Shown here piece after piece: positions 10,901 to 25,900 of a stretch of DNA of 64,000 nucleotides (positions within the stretch are counted from its first letter, which is position 1; each line of letters starts with the position of its first letter). The translations under genes and the position numbers were made by a program. Source of the DNA: Nautilus pompilius (Eukaryota > Mollusca > Cephalopoda > Nautilida > Nautilidae); the NCBI GenBank assembly GCA_018389105.1, contig JACATO010000306.1, forward strand, positions 310,001 through 374,000. Direction: 5' to 3'. The notes under the pieces are model-generated. The model was given only the letters and a program-made list of their open reading frames with translations, did no database searches and was not told the DNA's origin.

Positions 10901-13900
10901 GCTTATTTAAAACAACAAAGAAAAATAGCAATACAATTCAAAATGATATATCAGAGTTGTCAGTAAATTCATGTTCATGATCTAAAAAACACCGAAAGAA
11001 TTATATTACAATAAAAAGACAGCAGCAGTTAATCTTTCAGAAAAGTAAAAATAAACAGCAAGTTCACATATCAAGTGAAATGAGGTTTTTTTTTTGGTTT
11101 TTTTAAAAGGCAAATCTTTTGGTTTAACTTCACTTAAAAAGGTACAACATCTAAAACTCTGAGATAAAGTAAAATTTCATGAACAGATTGTGACAATTCA
11201 AATTTTTTAGATTAAATTCCTGTTATGTGAGACCTGAAGAATTATTACTATCATATCTTAATAGCATATTTTCACTATGGGCCTTAAGTGCAAATAAAAC
11301 GTGATGCATTATAAAAAAACAGCAGCTGAATAAAGAGATATTAAAACCTAGTAAATTGATGCCATTTAGATATGTCATTGCAGGCTGGATGGCAGCCACA
11401 TGTGTAAATCTCTCGTGCTATAGCAAACAACAGAGCTAGATGCTTTCTTTTCTTTTCAATCTCCTTGAAGGAAACTGTAAAATTATATACATTAAGATGT
11501 ACTTCTGAGTATTAGTCTTAAACTATAATAATATTGATTGTAGAATTTACTCCTACAATCAATAGGCATTAAACGTAAGTAATAAACATTCTTTCCGTGC
11601 TACATGGATGGTAGCAAAGAATGTGTAGGCATGCTATATCATTCAAAGTAATGTATAACTAACAGTTTTAAATCTGTTTTAGTTTCTTTTGTTTACTATA
11701 GTTGGACAGGTTTTATTTTAAATATCAATGACTGTAAAGGTAATGATCAAAAATAAGTACACATTTCAGCAAACATGCTAATGTTCTGAGAATGACTGCC
11801 TAAGTGAGAATTAATAATTCAAATATGAAATTAAAAAAGATATTACGAACCTGACAGGTCCATAAGTAAGTACATTTAGAAAAAGAAACTATAAGCTGTA
11901 CCAAAATTAACAAACTAAAATCAATAACCAAAACTCATCTAGCATTCAAGATTCTGAGGGCCATAGAAACTGTGTGGTAGTGAGTAATAATCTGACATAC
12001 TTTAATTCCATCATTCGGTATTTTGGAACTTAATGTCAAAATCCGCATCACACATAAAAATAAATATTTGTAAGATTGCCACTAAAGCATCAAGGCAAAT
12101 TATAATTTATTTATTTATTTTTGTAAGTATTTTCTAGGATCTGTATTAGACATGTTGAAAATACTGTAGCTCTGTACTTATACATCACACTTTTACTATT
12201 TTGGGTTCGTAGAAAACTCAGTTTTGTGCGGTCCCTTCCATATTCAGTATCACTAAAAATCACCAGTAAAAATACACGCTCTGACATTGCAGCTTTTAGC
12301 CAGAATTAATAAATCAGATTGTAATGACACTCAGAGCAGCAAATTATAGACATATCCACGAGATTTTCAGAACAGGGTTCTAACCAAGAAAAGGCCTTAT
12401 TTCCTAAAGGTTAGATGGTATCTGTACAATTCTATGACTCAAATGCAAAATATTCAAGATGCTTCCTCAGAAACTTCAGTCACTCGAGAATCAACGTTAC
12501 ATTCTTGAATTTTTTGCATACTTCTTAAAGTTATAATATCTAGCAACTACGGGATGGTTTTGTATTTAAAAAACTATGAATGGATATTTGTCAGAACAGT
12601 TCAATCAGATCAGGGTAGACAGTGCTAAACTGTATACAATCAAACATGAAGGTTTTAATTATGCTAATTTTGCCACTTCAAACTCCTCATTTATTATTTT
12701 TTTTATTTGTTTTACCTGAATAGTAGAATGAGGGTAACAAAAATTTACTGCCAACTCAATGTTTTTATGACACCCAAGGTGGAAGATATCATAAGTATAA
12801 GAAAGACAAACTAATGGTTACTATTTTCCATGTCATCACCTTTTGAAGTGACAATAAAATGCTTATTTTATTTTCTCATACAACTTTATTGTTGTCAGAG
12901 TCTACTCAGAAATAGTATGTCATGTGACAATTCATCAACCTTCAATAAGCAACATTAGTGTGTTTTAGCTCTCCAAGTCAGTCAATATTCCAGCCACATC
13001 AGAGATGGCCATGAAAACAAGCACATCTGTAACTTAATCTTAAAAATTAAACTTATAAAAAAAGATGAACAAATTAATAAAGGTGTACCCACATTAGAAA
13101 TACAATCTGCAGGCCAATGGAGATATCCATATGGCAAGTAGCCTCTGGTAAAAACATCAAAAAAATTTTTTTTGTGTGTTGCCATCTGGCTTGGTATTAG
13201 CAGTATAGGTGGATACATCAATCAACAGGTCACATTTTATGAAATGGCTCATGTCCACACACATGAACATGTCTTTGCTAAACCAAAATATGGAAACAAT
13301 TGGTTAGATGTAAAGATTTTCATAACTCTCATCCACTCTCTCACTTGTGATCTCAACTAGTGGAGCCAAGTCGTCAGATAACTGAAATTTGCTAAGCTCA
13401 TCGGGATGACATAAAATGGCACACAGATTGCAGTATCAACAACTTCCAGTAACACCTTAGGTTTTTCAAGCAGTCTTCAATATTAAAATTTCAAGTATGC
13501 AAACTGGAATTTCACAATCACATTAAACAGCTAAAATTATTTATTCTAGTGCATTTCCCATAACTATGCACTTTAGCAGTTGGTTTAGAAAGAGAGCTAC
13601 TTTCATACTATATAAAGAAAACAACTCTTACATTTCTGAACGTTCAATGGTCAATACTTTAATATTCTGTTTATTCTAAGGATACCTACCATAGCAACTG
13701 TAGATAAAAAACACAGTTTAAAAATACATTTACTCACATTGAACGTGTGTTACATTAAGCAGACATTCAATTTTTAATCCAAATTTATTTCAACTTTAAA
13801 AAAAAACAAGAGAAAAAAGACACAGGATTTTGTAGCTGTCACATATCACTTACCAAGATATGTTAACTGTTTATGCAAGAACCAAACCCATTGCCAGGAA

Positions 13901-16900
13901 CAGGAAGAGACCAAGCTTATATTCTTTGCATTTCATAGAGATATTTAATGCATTTCAGTCTCTTAAAACAGCCTACTGATTACCTTAATGCACTGCTCAG
14001 CTAGGTCTCTGCTGGTACGAGAGGACATCTCAGCAACCACAAGACGATTGCACAAGGACTTGATAGCACCTTCTACAGCAACAATCCGACGAGTGCACTC
14101 AGCAGATACGTCCAAGTAGTATGTGATAGCACGGGCGGTAACTTCCAACACGTTATCAGGAGCACATTCATCCAAAAATATTCTGCAGAGTGCAGGTAAA
14201 AACGTCCTGGGGGGACAACTACAATAGGAGATAAAAAAAGAAAACCACTGAGATAGGTAAACATATTTACATCAGATGAACTGTCAGTTCCCATTAATAA
14301 AACACTGTTGCCAGAAATCCATAATAAAACAAAAAAAGCTAATCATTATTTCTATCAAAGTTTTTTTAAAAAACTAAGTATATATGCATCCCTGACTGTT
14401 TTAAGTACCTCTACCCAAAAATTTTAGAAATTTTAAAAATGAATACTAAAATCAAAAAAAAATTACCATTTAAATTCCATTAAAAAATACAATGGATTAT
14501 TAAAATACGCATTTTATCAGAAAATAATCTGAAATTAATAAAATGAGAGGTACCATTTTTTTTTCTTTTTGGAAAGAGGAAGAAAATTATAATTGGTTTG
14601 CAATTTAAATGAAAAGAGAAAAAAGTAACAATCTATCAAAAAACAGATAATAATGTTCAGGACTAACATTAATACACTTGGAGGTATGCCATTTTCAGAA
14701 GGCTAAACCAATTCAGAAATCAGTCTTCCTATAATTATAAACTTGTACTTCAAAAATTTTAATATTTTAGTAAAAAGTCTATAATACTCATGTTTTTGTT
14801 TTTAAATTAACAACTTTATAGATTAAATATTTCCTCTAAACATTTCATTTTAAAATCAAAACGTAACTGATTGATAGTCATTTGCAAATGTTAAAACATG
14901 TTTTTTGTTCCTCAAACTCTGGTATGGGGCCATTCCATGTTATATGAATTACAATCCTGAAAACTTTCTCACCTATTTTCTTAGCTCATAACCTAAATAA
15001 AAGTAATATATTTGATAAGTTGAGTAGTTCACTTGCATTGGATGTTTTTCTTACAAATTGACACATTAAATAACCATTTTCAAATAGAATAAAGATACTG
15101 AAGTTAATTTTTTAATGTTGTGTGTTAAATTCAGAGAATTTCATTACAAACGATCATACAATAAAAGTTCACCTTTCTGCGATGTTTGTATTATATTCAA
15201 TCTAAATGTATAATCTAATATGTGGTGGTGGTTAATGCTTTTAGCATTAAGATATTTTTCTCACAACATAACAATATTCAAGATCAACATCCTAAAGTTC
15301 TCAATCCATAACCAACATGGAGTCCAGAGACTCCTTACGCTAAAATAAACAGGGGTCCATTTCAAAATGTTGCAAGTCCCACAAACCAGATTAGTTTCAT
15401 GTTGCGTAAATACACTGTACTAAATGTTCAAGCTTCCATCTGTTGTAAATGCGTTTCTCTTCCTTGCATCATGGCACCACATACATTCAACGCAAATCTG
15501 ATTGTCAAATTGACATTTTTTGGAGCTGTCATCACAAGACTAAGCACACCACGTTCCTTAGAGCTGCCAAGATGTTTGGCGCTGATCAAGTCAGAAATGG
15601 CAATGCTTCAAGAAAAAGACTAAGTATATTTTAATATACATTTTAAATATTAAATTAATCTAATAACTCTAATATAATTTTAATCTATGCTGTTGAATGA
15701 TTGCAGTCACCGTTTTTAATGAGATACCTATTCAAACATAGCCCTTTATACAGCTTATGAGAAAATGAATACCATTTGATTTTTTCTGTACATAAATCCA
15801 AAATTGAACATTAAATTGCCCCTTTTCATATAGTAATTAAATTTGTTGTCATTTAAGTATTTCTTATTTATATGTAGTAGAACATTAATTCTGCCATTTT
15901 CTTGATTTCCAGACAAAGAAAAAAAAAAAACACTAGAACTCAACAAATCTAAATTCAGCAATATGAAGACAATGAGAAAAATTAGACAAGTGCGAAAGAG
16001 AAAAGAACGAACTAAATTTCAAAAAACTGCAAAAGAAATTACAGAAAAAAGAGAAAGAAAACACTGAAGCAGAAACTCTGACACCAATATCATCTTCTGG
16101 AAAAAGATTTAAAACTCCCCAATTTCTGAGAAAAGATATGAAAATAATAACTTTCCATCTTTCTGTATCCCTTCAAAATAAGCTCAAGTCATACAGGCAA
16201 TCACATCTCGTTTCTACTGTCAGCCAGAAAATAAAATGGCCAATAACATAAGAACAGTGTCTCGTGAAAGAATGTTTCTTCAGAATAGATATCGTCTATA
16301 TTGTGCCATGACTGTTTGGAATGATGGTATGAAAGTAAAGCCCACCAATAACATAAGAACAGTGTCTTGGTGAAAAAATGTTTCTTCAGAATAGATATCG
16401 TCTATATTGTGCCATGACTGTTTGGAATGATGGTATGAAAGTAAAGCCCAGAAAATATACTTGCCTACTCAAATATATCCATTCTGACATCAAGAATGAA
16501 TCCACTGAGTCTCTCTCTTAGGCCACATGTATTTTTACTAAAAGATGAGTCTGCTGATCAACGTAAATGCCAAAAGCATAAGAATTTTATCCTGAAGCTA
16601 AAAGTAATGCATACTGATTGCACTAATGATTTCTGGCTAATGAATCTCGTGAGAGTAATGATCTGAATGATACCTTCTAAAGGGAGAATGTGAGAAATGC
16701 AAGAATAGTAGAAATTGTGGTCAAAGGATGGTTTATGGTTGGAGCTTGAAATATTTTTATGGTGAGCTTATTGAAGTAATTACTAATGATTTCCAATATT
16801 TCAGGAGGATGTAAAAGCAAAAAGAATTTCTAATGCCTTTAGTCAAAATAAATCAGATCCCAATGGGTGCTTCAGTGCACTCAAAGCATCAATCTCTTAC

Positions 16901-19900
16901 TGTTGCTCTCTATTTTGAGGATAGACTGTGAAAATCATGTTTGATAGTGACTGATAACCAGGACATCAGCAAGCGTTTACACAATTTTCTCATGAAACCA
17001 TTTTCTAATATAGATCCAACTAGTTTTGGTAATAGCCTATATATATATATATTGATAGGCCATTATCTGAATTCAAAAACAAGTTCTGTGTAAGAATATT
17101 GCATGAGTTAGGCAGAAAAAGTAATGTGGAAATCAGTTGGCATTATTTTTTTTACCTTGCACGTCCAAGGTGTCGTTGATGGAATTGGTGAGAGTACAGT
17201 CTTGTAAAAACAAAGATCATGAACAGGAGGGGTGACTTAGTACAAAGTTGCACAGACTTTGCCAAGTTGGCCATTGAACTGATGCCAAATGTGTTAGCAC
17301 TCCATGTCTCCCAGATTGAAATTGATGATTTCCTTCGGAGGCAAAACTCCTGGCTGAGTCTAAGAGATACTAAGCATCAACAAAATACATTGTATTAAGA
17401 GGAATATTGTCAAGCTTAACAAAAATAAATTAGAAATGAGAACTGATCCCCAAAAGGCACAAAAAGTTGTATATGATTTGACATGATGCATTGATAAATT
17501 AACAGAATGTCATGTGGTAGGGGATTGGGTTGTTGTTGATTATGATAGAAAGCACCATCCAGGTGAAGTAATGTGTGTCTTAGGGGAAAATGAGGTGTCT
17601 GTTACGCACAGAACATTCAGTGATAATTGAAAATGACCAGAACATGAGAACAGGGTTGTTAAGATTCACGCAGACAGTTGTGTTTGATGTTGAAATGTAA
17701 TTCTAAATTGTGCCTTTATCTTCATAAATTGTAGGACATCAGTCAAGTATGGTTTTCATTTCTTCAAATTATTGATAGAAATATATATTTTTTAAAAAAT
17801 CTTCCAAAAATAGACACATTTTCCCTCAGGAAAGTTACTTAATCTAGATAATGTTTGTGTTGCTACAAAAGTGTAGCAGATGTAACATTACGTGTGTTAC
17901 AATTCTTTGTCAGGACAAAGAGAATCATTTTAATCTTTTTGCTCAGTTTGATACTGGAATTGTGGTTGTAGTTTGATGATGTGGTGTTATTTATTCTGCC
18001 TTAGGTTTTTAATGTAACTATAGTTGTAAAATTTCTAGCTTCAATTTTTTTCTTATCACATGTTACAATACCTATATTAACATCTGACATTTTTTTCTCA
18101 CAATAGCATCTGAGGTAGATCTTTTGCATCATGAAAAAGATGTAATTTTGCTTGTTTTATGAAACTATTGTCACATTTTAATCAATGAGTTTGAAAAAAA
18201 AAAAACATTACAAAATAAACTTCTAATGCTTCAACTTTTTTTGTCCTTGGGACCATTTTCATGAAATGACCTGGTGGTGGAACAAATTTAGCAATTTTTG
18301 TTATTTATTTATTTAATACTATATTCCCACACTAGAATTTTATAAACAATCTCCAATTCATCTTTTTACAACTTATTTTAAAGCTGCTACAATCAGAATA
18401 TATCTTCTGAAGTTTTTGATTTCAAAAGGTTCAAGGGAACATTTCAAACCCCAGTGTCACCATTCAACCTAGTGATTAGTAAGAATTCTTATGGCTTACC
18501 TTAAAGAATGCAATATAGCGAGTGTTTATTGTATGCCATAATAAAGATATTTCTTACCATCTGTTCTGTCAATTCATTTCAAAATCTGAAAAAGTTACAA
18601 TTATCTGCAGGTATCCAATTTCTGATATTACCGTAGTTTTTTTTTTTTTTTTAAGAATAATCAATGTGGCGTATAAATCAAATCAGCTAATTTTCCCATT
18701 TTTCTTTCCTTCACTCAAAGATAAGCTGGTCTGGAGTATAAGACAAGGCTAGGCCAACCCTAGTAGTCAGCCAAACTTTCAGCCTATGAGATAATGTGCC
18801 AAATCCTTCATAACATTGGAACATCACATTGCTGTCTACAGGTCATTTACAAGCTCATGAATATTAATGAGTTTGTGTATATCATTTAATTAGTTAGTGG
18901 GATGACCTTCTGGATAAAAGGTGTTGTAATCAGAGAGATATTTGAAAAAAAAAAAAAATGCAAATGTTATTATTGAATCTAGCATCAAAAGCCTGGTGCC
19001 TATTTTTAGTCAATGCATGCCATAGTGATCCAATGTCATTTGTATATGTTGAATCACCTACATTAAAAACCAAACATGCCATTTTTATCTGTCTTTGACA
19101 CTTATTTGGTTTAGAGATATTACAGCACACCACTCAAATTCAGAAATTCAACTCACAATTTCATTTTTGATAGCACAAGCGATATTCAACTAGGTTTCAA
19201 GCTGTCCGACATTTGGGGGTTCACAAATAGATCAACACACTCAGCTTTTCTCTGATAGGATAATATGGTACACACTTCTGAGAAACCGCCATGGTGAATA
19301 CTGAACACCATTGCAGGGAAAATGAGGAGAAATGAAAAGACAGTGATCATCAATTGCAATTTATTTGGCCTTTAGTCTAAGCTGTACATTACTAAGTCCA
19401 TGACACGCAGTGCACTGTTAGCACATATTCTTCCTAATATCCTCAATGTTAGTCTACCTAGCTTTGCGGCCATGATGTGCCTTCTTGGTTTTCTTTGTAG
19501 TCAATATATTCTTTGCTTTATGCCAGTCTCCTGTGCATGGCCATATTATCACCATTTTCTTAAGCAATTCTAACAAGTTCCAGTTTAAAAGCCACCATGT
19601 ATGCACAACTTGTGTGACTTTACAGGAGGCATTTTGAGAAGAGAAAGGGGAGTTGTTGTTGGGAGTATTTATACATATAATTAAGACTGAATATAATTGG
19701 TGAGCGTACACATGTTGTTGATCGAATAATTCCACATGTTTCAACAAGCACATTAACAATTAATTGTTCAGCCAATTGGAAAGCATTTCTTACAGTAATC
19801 TCTGTAGTCTGTTTCAAATGAACAATCTTACAGTTTATTTCAGAAAATAACATTGTCATTTTTAAATTTTTTCATTAAAGCAATTTCAGAATTTCAATGA

Positions 19901-22900
19901 CTATTCATAAGTCAATCAATTTAGAATATAAGTTGAAGCCTGGACTTTTGTGGGGAAAAAGTATCTACTTATATGCCAAGAAATACAGTACTTGGTGGAG
20001 GTAACCTCCATTCCAAAGTTGTTGTTTTTTTTTTGGTATAGACCTTTTATTTAGGCTAAGAAAAATAGTGATTTCTCTAATACTAAAAGCCGGAACTACA
20101 AAAAAGTAACTGTATGCATTAACCTTTTGTTAAAACTCTTGACATTCAATCAGTTATTGCATAGACAGTGAGTTGCTTCAGTAGTCTGATGCAGAACATC
20201 AGCTAGAGGAAGTTTAAATGACAATGCAAGTGTAAAAATATAAAGCTTTCATATCTGTTGTACCATATAATCAAGGGAAAGAAACTTAAAAAATTACAGG
20301 CTCTTCCAAGTTTGACATACTGTGGTTTCAGCATTTATGTAATTGCTCATCCAACAGTTAGTAAGTAGTTTCTAAAATTGCTTAAAATGCACTTATCATT
20401 ATAGATTTTAGTTGTACTTCAGTAACAAAAAACATTAGTTCACAGGTTTTAATCCAGTCAACAACATAGCCATCAACAAATCAATGAGTGGTGTAAACTA
20501 CTAACAGGAAAGTAGCATATATTTCTCCAAAAACATTAGTGATAGTTAAGCAAATCAATAAACTAAAGTATCCTATTTAAGTTGACAAATATTCAGGACC
20601 TAAAATGATTAACGTTTTTTTAAAAGATAATATAAACTACCAAATGGTACAATAGGCCTATAAAGACCTTTGGCCACTAAAGCTAACAGCCTGTGCCTCC
20701 ATAGCTCCTGTGCAATTCTCCCTCTCCCTATCTATGACCAACCCTAGCATCCATAAGTCCCAATCCAATACATCCTTTCACCTTGTTCACAATCCTTCTG
20801 GGCTATCTCCCATGCATTTCCATCTCATATACTCTCATTATATTTCTCTCACCCTCTGCCGACAGAACATGTTCAGCTCATCTTATTTTCGTTGTTGTAA
20901 TGATATCTGTGACCAGCAACACTCCAATCAACCATCACACCTCTCTTATACCTTCTACATACTTCTGCTTATGTTCTTTTAAACAGGTATATTCAAATCT
21001 CTTTGACCTTATCTTCCAGTGGTCCATGCATACTCCACTCTCTACTGCATAGGTTAATAGTATTGGTATTACCATAATACAGAATTTCTGAACAAGGATC
21101 TACTGAATAGGATGACAAATGCATGAAAAAACTGGTTGTCACTCTTATTTGCCCCTCTATTTCCCTTCTGATTTCATTCCTTGGTTTTATGACTGATCCC
21201 AGATAACTGAATGATTATACTTTTTATATCCCACAATCTGCTGCATTCACAAACCAACTGCTCTCTTCTACTTGTGTATATAATCCTAGTTTTATGAATA
21301 TTGATTCTCAAGTCATTTCTTTGCCAACTCTTTAAATTTACTAAGAGCCTTCTCCACCACAACCATATTGTCTGCCATCAACTCAAAGTCAGTAGTCCCC
21401 CCCCAAAAAAGCGAGAGAGTTAATGACTTATCTAAAACAATTTTCTGATTTTTTTCAACTCTAATTCTATTAAGTATAAAAATTGAAAAGCTGACCCTTA
21501 ATGAACTTTTAGCAGTCAGGAAATGTTGATATTTTAAAAACAGCAAGCTTATTTTGATTCACTTGTAACTTCTGTTTCATTTCTGATCAAACTAATTTAT
21601 ACATTATAAAAGAATAATTTCCAACAAATACTTTTTTTTCCCTACTATGGTATAGCATTCCAAGATCTAAATAGCTTAATAACTGCCTAGGTCATCAAGT
21701 GTAAACAGATTCAGGGATTAAAGAATTCAACTCTCCTTTCAATAGCCAGTGAGATATTTTATAAATTATGGAACTGCATCAAGGCATTAAATATATCACT
21801 AATCAAAGGGTATAAATGCTGAAATTTATAGTATTTCCATGTCTTACAATTTTCTTTTAGAAATTAGAACAATGACTAGTTGTGTTGATAAAAATTTTAT
21901 GCCGGAATAGCTTTTCTGTACATTTTTTTAAAAATTAAATTCCCAGAATATGAATTTTCAGACATCATATATAATTTGTAGGTTAGACAAATACACCAAC
22001 CCCAGGTATCCAAGTCACATAAGTACATCTGATTATGATGGAGAAAAATTTAGACTGTCTTTCTGTTTAGAAATAAAGGGAAAACAGTAGAATATGAAAT
22101 TAATTTTAAACCAAAAACAAATTGAGGTGTGCACAGGTCCTGAGAAGAATGATTCTCATAAAACACATTTCGATAGACAGAATGCATACTGCCTGATATA
22201 TGAAAAGTATTTAACAAACCTCTGCAGTTTTATTTACACCAGGTTTGTCTGATGAAAGTCAAAGACAGAAAACATTTGCCTATTTTTCGCTAATCACCAA
22301 TAACTGCTATTTTGCTTGATGTCAAACTTACCAACATTATCAAAATGAAAACTCTTCATATACTAAAAAAAAGCAGTCTCTGTCTGTCTGTGTGTGCGTG
22401 TGCACGTGCACATGCATTTCTCTCACTGAGAATTACTTTTGTTTGCTTTTCAAAATAGCTTTATATAAGGTAAAAACTGAATCTTTCTATACGACCTCTA
22501 CTCAAGGAAAAGTAGATAAAAGTAAACAAAAATTTTATGAATTGACAGGTGATCAGTCTTGAAAAACCTTTTCTTTAGGTTTATACATGCAGAAAAGACT
22601 GACAGTGTTATAGAAATGATTCAACGAGGTGTTGATTTCAAAATTAACAATGCTGTGAGAAGACCAGGTGAAAATCCTAACAAGCAAAACAATCCATTGA
22701 TCTGTCTCATAATCAATGCCTAAAGGACCACTATACATAAGTACCGTGCTTCTTAGCATTGTATACAACACACACAAATTTAACAAAAAGGCCATCCAAA
22801 ATTTGCTATCATCTTTAAAACCATAACATTCACAAAATCACATTTACATTCTCATTCAAAAGGAAAAACTAGCAAATTACAAAAAGGAAAAACAGAGAGA

Positions 22901-25900
22901 AGCATTTCATGTTCAAAGATTTTCTCTATATAGAAAATAATAAACAGAAAACTGTTCAGCTAGGTACCCACTTAAAGGGACCAGCTATGATGACCTGAAA
23001 AGGTGATTGCATGACATGAGTATCTGCTTAGAGAGTAAGAAGAAACAAAAGAAATCAATCACAAAGATTAGTAGAATGTAGAACAACATGCAGTCATTTA
23101 TGAATGGTCCCTTTAAATCTAATCTTAAAAAAAAAAACACAAAAAACATTACTCTGAAAGTTGCTGATCAACATTCTGAGTTAGTTGTAATCAGCCCGGA
23201 ATGGTCACACACAGTGACTGATACTACACATCTTGCAATTCAAATACACACACTACGGCTTGACAAAAACCAAAAGCTATATTTTGTTTATTTATTTTCA
23301 GGCATAAAAACTAAAATTAAACTATGAACTAGCAAGGGAAAATGATAGCTATTCTGAAAGCAATCAAGCAATCTTTTTTTTTTTTTTGTGATGTGCTTAA
23401 CTTTATTTGGTAAAACTATAAAGTTCTAACTGTGGTGTAAAATTGCATGCGTATGAAGTGTAGCTAGATCGGTTCCACGTTCAATCTTGGCCACATAGTT
23501 GGCAAACTATCGAGTATTCTTGATTCATGGGATTTTTATGAAATAAGGGCTTATTTTTCTTTTTAATTATGACTTTTTGAAGGTTACATGCATCCTCAAG
23601 CAATACAGATTTATAAATCTGACCAAACAACAGGAAATTATTTTTATCGTCAACAAATCTCACTAATTCACTACTAGTTTACAAAGATATTTTCTGTAGG
23701 ATGCTTTTCAACTTTCAAGAACAACAAAAAGATCCTGTTTTTAATCAAAATTTTTTTTTAAAATTACGATATAAGTTCTAATTGTCACAAAAGTAGGGAC
23801 AGGTAATTATTGGAGCCAAAACAGGCAGAATCTGTTGAAAACTGAAAATACTTTATTGATTTCAAAATGAGGTCCAAATAAAGTTTCTCTCACAATATGT
23901 AGCCTGACAAAGCTGTGGTTATTGGGAACATAATGGGATGATACTTTTGACATCTTTTCTTAATGTTTTCCAAAAAGGTATTTCTATCATTCTTTGAGTA
24001 GGAAGTCCCAAATAAAAAGTTATCTTTTACAGCAACATAAAATACCCTATACAGCCACATATAGTCTAACATTTTGGTTAGCCTATAGGCAACTAGCAGC
24101 TGCTAAATATGGAAATTCTATAGCTAAGCTGGCTGCACTTACCTAGAAATAGCTTCATAATTGCAAAACCACAGAAGTCTTTGATCTGTATAGCAAAAAT
24201 AATGAACATCTCTGGTCTAAATAACAAACTGCTTAACATTTAAGTGTGGAAAGCCAATGCCAGTTGCTATAGCAACAAAAAAATCTCTGCAAATTCTTCC
24301 CCATTTCCTTGACATAACACTGGTTCCTTCCAAGCTTAAAAGCTGCATTTTTTTTTTAAAAAAATCCTATCATATTTTGTGACTTTTCCTAGTTTATGTT
24401 CAATAAACACAATACAATGAGAGAAAAAAACTAGTTTTTCTAGTTCTGGTCTCGTATACAAACATCATGACCAGAAACATAACAGATGTAACCAAAATCT
24501 CAATGTAATAGGAGGGTTAAAAATTATGATAAAAAATCAATCAGTTGCTTAGATTCAAAGTTTAAAGAGAAATTGCTTTTCTTGAAAAAAAAAACAAACA
24601 AAATCATCTACTTTAGCTGTTAAAATTTTATTATTTTCAACATTCTTGGTATGTATAGCATACTGATATGTTGCACCTTAAGTGTTTTCAGCACAGTATT
24701 CTTTAAAAATGATCATCAAGCATTTAATGCAGTGGGTGTGTAAAGAAAGTGCAGACAACTGGCTTACTTCCTAGTGTTACATTTGAACAGTGGCAGAAAA
24801 CATCAGACACAAAAGGTTCTGAACCGGTCCACTTTATACTGAAACTCTGATGGAGAGATTATAACCAAGCGATAAAACAACATATTGAAACAAGGCTGAT
24901 TTTACAGGCGGCAGAAAGAATGGCATTCATTGACACCCTAAAGAAACTACTTGCTCAAGACTAGACGAGTAAGTCTGATTCTATTCTGTATACCTGTCTA
25001 CTCTCTTACAAAATCAGTAAATCTCGGGTTGATACTGTTAAAAAAAATATATGCATTCATACCAAAAGTCTACAAAAAAAAACAACAAAACTTCCTAAAC
25101 AAGGCTAAAATAAATATTAAACAAGTTAGAAATTAACAGATATAACAGCAGCAAAGTTATTGGGTATTAAACTGTACCACTTGCAATGCAATGTAGAAAG
25201 AATATGTCACAACATGTCATTTTCTTTTTATTTGTGCTACTCTAACTGTCCAGTTTTGGGGCCAGGGAAGAAGAAATTCAAGTGAAAGAAACAAAACAAT
25301 AAACATAACAAATCCTAAGAATCTCAGCACTTCAGAAAACAGGTTTTAGACTTGAAATCAATGCAAATTCGGTGTCGTGATTATGGATCATATACTTCAA
25401 GAAGCTATACAGAACAACTTGGTTTAATTTAAATAGTGAATTTTTTCTAGAGCTGCTAATTATAATTGCTTAACAGTAATAACAAATAACAGTAAACTGA
25501 TATGTTTGTGTTAATAAATCTTCTACATCAATCGTTGTTCAACGACAGATATACTAGATGAGATTATGTAGTATCATCGTTACTGCTAACAAGCATTGCC
25601 ATTCCGACACTTCATAGCACTTGCATCTTTAGAAAATAGGAAATCCCTATCAGAAGTCCTCTTTTTAGTTGGAGAGAAAACCTACAAAGCTAGACTAGTA
25701 CAGAAGAGCAAGAAGAAACAATGCTATGGAATATTAACCAAACCAAGTCAGTCACCAACAGAGATCAAACTTTGGCTCTTATGTACTTGGCCATTTTCCA
25801 ACCAATAAATCTGTTATAATACATTTAAAAAAAAATAAAATAAAAGCCCAGATTTCAGACAGGAAAGGAGGATTGAGGGAAGCTATAAGTTTTAGAAATG

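Noticed and set aside
19454-19859. Overlapping minus-strand frames of 101 and 79 codons
   Set aside because: No motif recognised and composition like the flanks. They may be part of an old repeat but cannot be supported.
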